A stretch of DNA of 35,796 bases from NCBI RefSeq assembly GCF_002014985.1, contig NZ_MUXU01000036.1, forward strand, positions 1-35,796. Reading direction: 5' to 3'. Each line of letters opens with the position of its first letter. Position 1 is the stretch's first letter. The stretch comes from Moraxella caviae. Its GTDB lineage: Bacteria > Pseudomonadota > Gammaproteobacteria > Pseudomonadales > Moraxellaceae. This document shows, in pieces, positions 31,970 through 35,796 of this stretch. The notes under the pieces are model-generated. The model worked only from the letters and a program-made list of their open reading frames with translations, did no database searches and was not told the origin of the DNA. Both the position numbers and the translations under genes were made by a program.

Positions 31970-33238
31970 ATGATGAAATTGTCGCAATTTCCTTTTGTAA
32001 AAAAATATCAAAATACGCCTTTTGTTCAAAGCTGTCTGCAAATCAAACGCAACGTCAGCAATACGAAAGAACAAAGGGGCGTATTTTCGTATTTTTATAT
32101 TCATAAAGCTCAAGAGGCATTAACGTCTGCCAAACATACGGATTTGCAGACGGCAGCCAAAAAACTCATCAAAAAATCCGATTCGCTCGGACATTTTTAT
32201 TTGGCAAAAAGCGAGTTTTTGCTTGGAGAATTTGAACAAGCGAAAAGTAACTTGAGCCGATTTTTAGCGGCGAATCCAAATCACATAGAAGCCATTTATC
32301 TGTTGGCAGAAATACATGCCATACAAGGCGATAAGACTTTGGCGTGGTCGCTGCTTGAAGGCTTGCTGACATATTCAAAACGTGGCAAAACGTGGCAGCA
32401 TTTATCCAATTTGGTGGAAATGCCGTCTGATTTTGAGCAGTATTGTGTGTTATTTGAAAAGTATTTTCCTGAGTATTTAACCGTTCTTCTGCCTTTCGAC
32501 CTTGCCAGTCATTTGTCAAATGCCGCAATCCGCGCTGGCAATACCGATTTCGCATTGGACTTATGGCGTAGGCAATACCGCTTGAGTATGCAGGTAAAAA
32601 ATACCGCAAAACCAACCGCTTCCAAGCAATATACAGACGAAAAAGCCGCAATCGCCTTATCCGCACTCAAAAACTGCCTAGATGGCAGCGGTATCGAGTT
32701 TTTTCTTATCAGCGGCACACTGCTCGGCTGCATCCGTGAAGGCAAGCTGCTCGGGCACGACAAAGACATTGATGTGGGTGTGTGGGACGACTATGGCGTG
32801 CAGGATTTGGCAAGCGTGGTTCGGCGTAGCGGCTGCTTTTATGTGCTGCCGATTTACAGCCCTGATATTTTGGTGGTTCGCCACGTCAGCGGCATTACCA
32901 TTGATATTTTTATCCATTACCGTGAGCCTGACGACTATTGGCACGCAGGCGGTAAAACACGCTGGCACAACAGCCCTTTCGAGCTTGCCGAGCGAGCATT
33001 TTTGGGCAACACCTATTTAATCCCGAAAGATTATCACCGCTATTTGACAGAAAATTACGGAGCAGACTGGCAAACACCCAAAATAGAGTTTGACAGTGCG
33101 ATGGATACGCCGAATGTTGAGGTATTATCTCAAAAAGAATTTATTATCTACTTATATAAAAAAACATTGTCTTTGACATCAAGCAACCGTCAAAGCCGCT
33201 ACATCGGCATATTGAAATCGCTTGGTGAAAACATCTAG
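31970..33238 (+). CDS. TPR-LicD fusion, putative capsule phosphotransferase
   Basis: A 422-residue protein in two parts. Residues 45-215 are helical and tetratricopeptide-like (HFYLAKSEFLLGEFEQAKSNLSRFLAANP, then HIEAIYLLAEIHAIQGD). Residues 230-370 are a LicD/fukutin-type nucleotidyltransferase-fold domain. It has FFLISGTLLGCIREGKLLG (244-262), then HDKDIDVGVWD (263-273), where the paired Asp residues bind metal, and VSGITIDIFIHYRE. LicD proteins transfer phosphocholine or similar groups from CDP-linked donors. With tagD upstream and a TagF-like polymerase downstream, transfer of glycerol phosphate in starting or decorating the capsule is a reasonable inference. An ATGCCGTCTGAT word (32420-32431) is one base from the Neisseria uptake sequence. 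Confidence 0.8.
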   Translation: MMKLSQFPFVKKYQNTPFVQSCLQIKRNVSNTKEQRGVFSYFYIHKAQEALTSAKHTDLQTAAKKLIKKSDSLGHFYLAKSEFLLGEFEQAKSNLSRFLAANPNHIEAIYLLAEIHAIQGDKTLAWSLLEGLLTYSKRGKTWQHLSNLVEMPSDFEQYCVLFEKYFPEYLTVLLPFDLASHLSNAAIRAGNTDFALDLWRRQYRLSMQVKNTAKPTASKQYTDEKAAIALSALKNCLDGSGIEFFLISGTLLGCIREGKLLGHDKDIDVGVWDDYGVQDLASVVRRSGCFYVLPIYSPDILVVRHVSGITIDIFIHYREPDDYWHAGGKTRWHNSPFELAERAFLGNTYLIPKDYHRYLTENYGADWQTPKIEFDSAMDTPNVEVLSQKEFIIYLYKKTLSLTSSNRQSRYIGILKSLGENI

Positions 33239-33248
33239 GAAAACAAGA

Positions 33249-35796
33249 ATGAAACTCCTGAAAAACTCATTCAATTATATGATTGCACCCGCAGCTTATC
33301 GCAACGGGTTGTCGTTATATAAAAAGAAACATTGGGGTGCGGCATTAAACGCCTTTAAAACAGCTCATCAAGCAGCACCAAATAATCCGCAAATCGCCTT
33401 TAAACTGGGTGTATGTCATTTGAAATTAAAAAGTCTGCACGAAGCACATTTTTATATTTCCAGAGCACTCGAACTTGCACCTTACAACACCCAATGGCAA
33501 ATCCAACTGGCACAATGCAACAAACAGCTTGGATTTTCTTCCTATGAATTGAATGCGGCGGGCAAACCGACCGTAGCTGTACCTCGAGTGTTGCAGGGCG
33601 GTTTTCAGCAATCGCTTAACATCAGTCTCAAGAAAAAACTACTGCTGCTTCCGTCTGATTACAATCACCGAGTGATGGCAGATATTGAGCCTTTTATTGC
33701 GTATTACCAAAATGAATTTGATGTGTATGTCATTTTGCGTCAGCTTGATGAAGATGTGGTGTACAAGCCATCGCATACTTTAGTGAAAAATGGCACGTCT
33801 TATGGCGAGTATTTAAAACTCACCGCTGATTATGTGATCGATGCAGGCTCGATGAACTACGGCTACCGCATTACCGATACAACCAAATGGGTATCGGTAT
33901 GGCATGGTATTCCCTATAAAAAAATGTTTGTGGATTTAGACATCAAGCATTTGACAGGGGCGATTCGTTACGGCTTGGCTTATGACAGTATGGTATCGAT
34001 GTCTGACTTTTATACGCAGACATTTTTGCGTAAGGCAATGCGTTATGAGGGTGAAGTTTTGCAGGTCGGTTCTGCCAAAATTGACAAACTGCTTGATAAC
34101 CGCAGCAATCAGCAGCGTTTGAGCGAACTATACCAAACCATCGGACTGCCACACGACAAAAAAATCGCTTTGTATGCACCAGAATACCGTGCCGACAAGC
34201 CTTTTGAAGTAGCTTTTGATACCCAAAAACTACTGGAAGTATTGGGCGAAGAATATTGCCTTGTTGTGCTTTTGCCTGCCGCTCATCTGCACGCTCCGCA
34301 TCAAACGCAAAACCGCGTATATTACACCAAAAACATCGGTAAAAATGATGCTTTGCTTCTCGCGGACATTCTTATCAGCGATTACAATCCGCTGATGTAT
34401 CAATTTGACCAATACAACCGCCCTGTGGCACTGTTTATCCACGATCACGCTGAATTTGCCAAAGCTCACCCTGCCCACCAGCAAGAGCTGCGTATCATCA
34501 AACGCCGTCAATACACCGCCACCACTGAAAATGCGTTGCTGGCATTGGATTGGCGGCAAATTGAGCGTCAAAACAGCAAATTTAATACGCCTGAATACAT
34601 TGATTTGGCATATCTCAAACACACACTCGGTATTCCAAGCGGTAAAAAAATCGTCCTATATGCACCGACATTTCGTCAAGCTGGGGCAATGCCTTTACCT
34701 TTTGATGTGGGCAGGTTGCTTGCTGATTTGGGTGATGATTATATGCTCATCACCAAACTGCACTATCTCAATCATCTCGATCAGCACTATGACAACGTAA
34801 TTGACTGCACATCATCGTCCGATATGGCAGACTTGATGAAAATCGCCGATATTCTCATCAGTGATTACTCATCATTGGTGCTGGATTTTGCATTATTGAA
34901 TAAGCCGATTGTGCTGTTCCAATACGATTACGCCGAATATATGCAAAAACGCGGCGTGTATTTTGATTTTGCCGATTATTTGCCGTCTGAACAAATCATA
35001 CGCAGCGAAGAAGAGTTGTATCAAATCAACTGGAAAACCATCAATGCCGACAACAGCAAAATCATCAGCACCTTCTATCCGCAAGAAGACGGCAATGCCA
35101 CCAAACGCATTGCAGACGGCATCGGTTTTATACCGGAAATCCGCCGCGGTAAAGACATCATTTTCTTGGTAAATGATCTCAACCAAATTGGCGGCGTACA
35201 CAGCTTCTTGAAAAATATGGCGAAATACTACAAGCAAACTTACAATTCGCGTATTTTTGTCTTGGCGATTAAAGAGTTTGCTGAAGCCAACTCCGAGCTG
35301 CACGTTTTGAAAAGTCCGTATATTGACTTTGCCATCTCCAGTCAGTATCTGAACGGTGCGTGTACGCACATTCTCAAAAATACAGACGGCATTGTCATTT
35401 CCTTGCAGTTCTCCGCCCATATACATTTCCAAAGATATTTGGAAAATGCCAAGTCGGTGCTGATGTTCCACGGTGATGTCAAAGATATGATTTCCCGAGA
35501 AATGTACGGGCCGCATTTGAGTTGGCTGAACGAAGGCAAACTCTACAATTACCGCAAACTCTTGCTTTTGACAAAATCAGCAGTGGAATTGCTCCGCCCG
35601 CATTTAAACGAAGATATTCAACCGAAACTCGGCTTTATGCACAACTCCATTGATGCAGACTATACGCCGATTGCTCCAAGCAAACCTTTGCATACTGCTG
35701 TTATCAGTCGTTTGGACGCAGATAAAAATATCTTTGCACTCATTGATTTGGGCAATGCCATCAAAGCCGCCAAGGAAAATATGGCTATTTTCAAAA
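33249..35796 (+). CDS. Multidomain capsule polymerase (TPR, TagF-like, GT4), 3' end outside window
   Basis: The frame is open from the ATG at 33249 to the window edge (849 codons), so the protein is incomplete. TPR-like helices cover about 15-90. A CDP-glycerol glycerophosphotransferase (TagF-like, GT-B) region follows: an acceptor-side half with VWHGIPYKKM (217-226) and GSAKID. Then come two donor-binding halves. The first (LYAPEYR 308-314; DILISDYNPLMYQF 373-386) is degenerate; the second (LYAPTFR 470-476; DILISDYSSLVLDF 534-547) is intact. From 638 a GT4-type glycosyltransferase begins (IIFLVNDLNQIGGVHSFL), with ISRLDADKN at 819-827. Similar enzymes build sugar-glycerol-phosphate capsules in Neisseria meningitidis serogroups H and Z and in Actinobacillus. 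The sugar cannot be named. It starts 10 bp after the LicD-like gene. Confidence 0.88.
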   Translation, partial: MKLLKNSFNYMIAPAAYRNGLSLYKKKHWGAALNAFKTAHQAAPNNPQIAFKLGVCHLKLKSLHEAHFYISRALELAPYNTQWQIQLAQCNKQLGFSSYELNAAGKPTVAVPRVLQGGFQQSLNISLKKKLLLLPSDYNHRVMADIEPFIAYYQNEFDVYVILRQLDEDVVYKPSHTLVKNGTSYGEYLKLTADYVIDAGSMNYGYRITDTTKWVSVWHGIPYKKMFVDLDIKHLTGAIRYGLAYDSMVSMSDFYTQTFLRKAMRYEGEVLQVGSAKIDKLLDNRSNQQRLSELYQTIGLPHDKKIALYAPEYRADKPFEVAFDTQKLLEVLGEEYCLVVLLPAAHLHAPHQTQNRVYYTKNIGKNDALLLADILISDYNPLMYQFDQYNRPVALFIHDHAEFAKAHPAHQQELRIIKRRQYTATTENALLALDWRQIERQNSKFNTPEYIDLAYLKHTLGIPSGKKIVLYAPTFRQAGAMPLPFDVGRLLADLGDDYMLITKLHYLNHLDQHYDNVIDCTSSSDMADLMKIADILISDYSSLVLDFALLNKPIVLFQYDYAEYMQKRGVYFDFADYLPSEQIIRSEEELYQINWKTINADNSKIISTFYPQEDGNATKRIADGIGFIPEIRRGKDIIFLVNDLNQIGGVHSFLKNMAKYYKQTYNSRIFVLAIKEFAEANSELHVLKSPYIDFAISSQYLNGACTHILKNTDGIVISLQFSAHIHFQRYLENAKSVLMFHGDVKDMISREMYGPHLSWLNEGKLYNYRKLLLLTKSAVELLRPHLNEDIQPKLGFMHNSIDADYTPIAPSKPLHTAVISRLDADKNIFALIDLGNAIKAAKENMAIFK
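34982..34991 (+). other. Neisseria-type DNA uptake sequence (10-mer)
   Basis: GCCGTCTGAA is the classical Neisseria DUS core, inside the polymerase gene. Related words one base from the 12-mer ATGCCGTCTGAA occur at 32420-32431 (plus) and, on the minus strand, at 35111-35122 and 35381-35392. Confidence 0.5.

Noticed and set aside
1..35796. tRNA, rRNA and CRISPR arrays
   Set aside because: No tRNA cloverleaf arms, rRNA signatures or regularly spaced repeats were found on either strand by reading; a tRNAscan or CRISPR search was not possible.

Overview
The window looks like a chromosomal stretch of a Moraxella-like gammaproteobacterium (family Moraxellaceae). This rests on the housekeeping content (separate glyQ and glyS, two-domain PACE efflux protein, rne/rluC divergence, proC-yggT pair, short AccA) and on overall protein character; there is no rRNA or other species marker, so the genus is an inference. 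Most of the window is ordinary core genome, interrupted by four accessory insertions.

Layout. Positions 1-8588 are mainly leftward: glyS, a toxin-antitoxin-like GNAT pair, glyQ, a PspC-domain gene, a PaiB-like FMN-binding protein and psd, then rightward PACE efflux and dtd, then leftward ygfZ. Positions 8718-10858 hold a yjdM/phnA-like gene translationally coupled to an SH3-like gene, then hemL. Positions 10836-13886 are a 3-kb AT-rich island bounded by a perfect 22-bp direct repeat of the hemL 3' end. It carries a leftward HAD phosphatase - phosphoribosyltransferase - DprA/SLOG operon and a divergent XRE regulator. Then come secA, a small acidic lipoprotein, rne (leftward), a 0.9-kb rne leader/intergenic region, rluC and ppx. 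Positions 25.5-26.6 kb hold two AT-rich orphan genes (DUF6984-like and unknown), with copies of one palindromic repeat following each. Next are accA, tilS, proC and yggT. From about 31.4 kb to the window end is the start of a capsule locus: a promoter with ten consecutive G residues in its spacer, then tagD (CDP-glycerol synthesis), a TPR-LicD fusion, and a TPR / TagF-like / GT4 capsule polymerase cut off by the window edge.

How the genes work together. GlyQ and GlyS form glycyl-tRNA synthetase; the intervening GNAT protein belongs to a fold whose toxin members acetylate charged tRNA, Gly-tRNA included. The hemL-adjacent island combines a DNA/nucleotide-sensing fold (SLOG), a PRPP-using enzyme and a phosphatase under a probable autoregulator, which is what a compact nucleotide-based phage-defence system would look like. 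The capsule genes predict a polymer with glycerol-phosphate and sugar in the backbone, ON/OFF or graded by slippage of the G tract. DUS-like words inside these genes point to acquisition from a Neisseria-type donor.

All calls are from reading sequence and recalled family knowledge; no database search was run.
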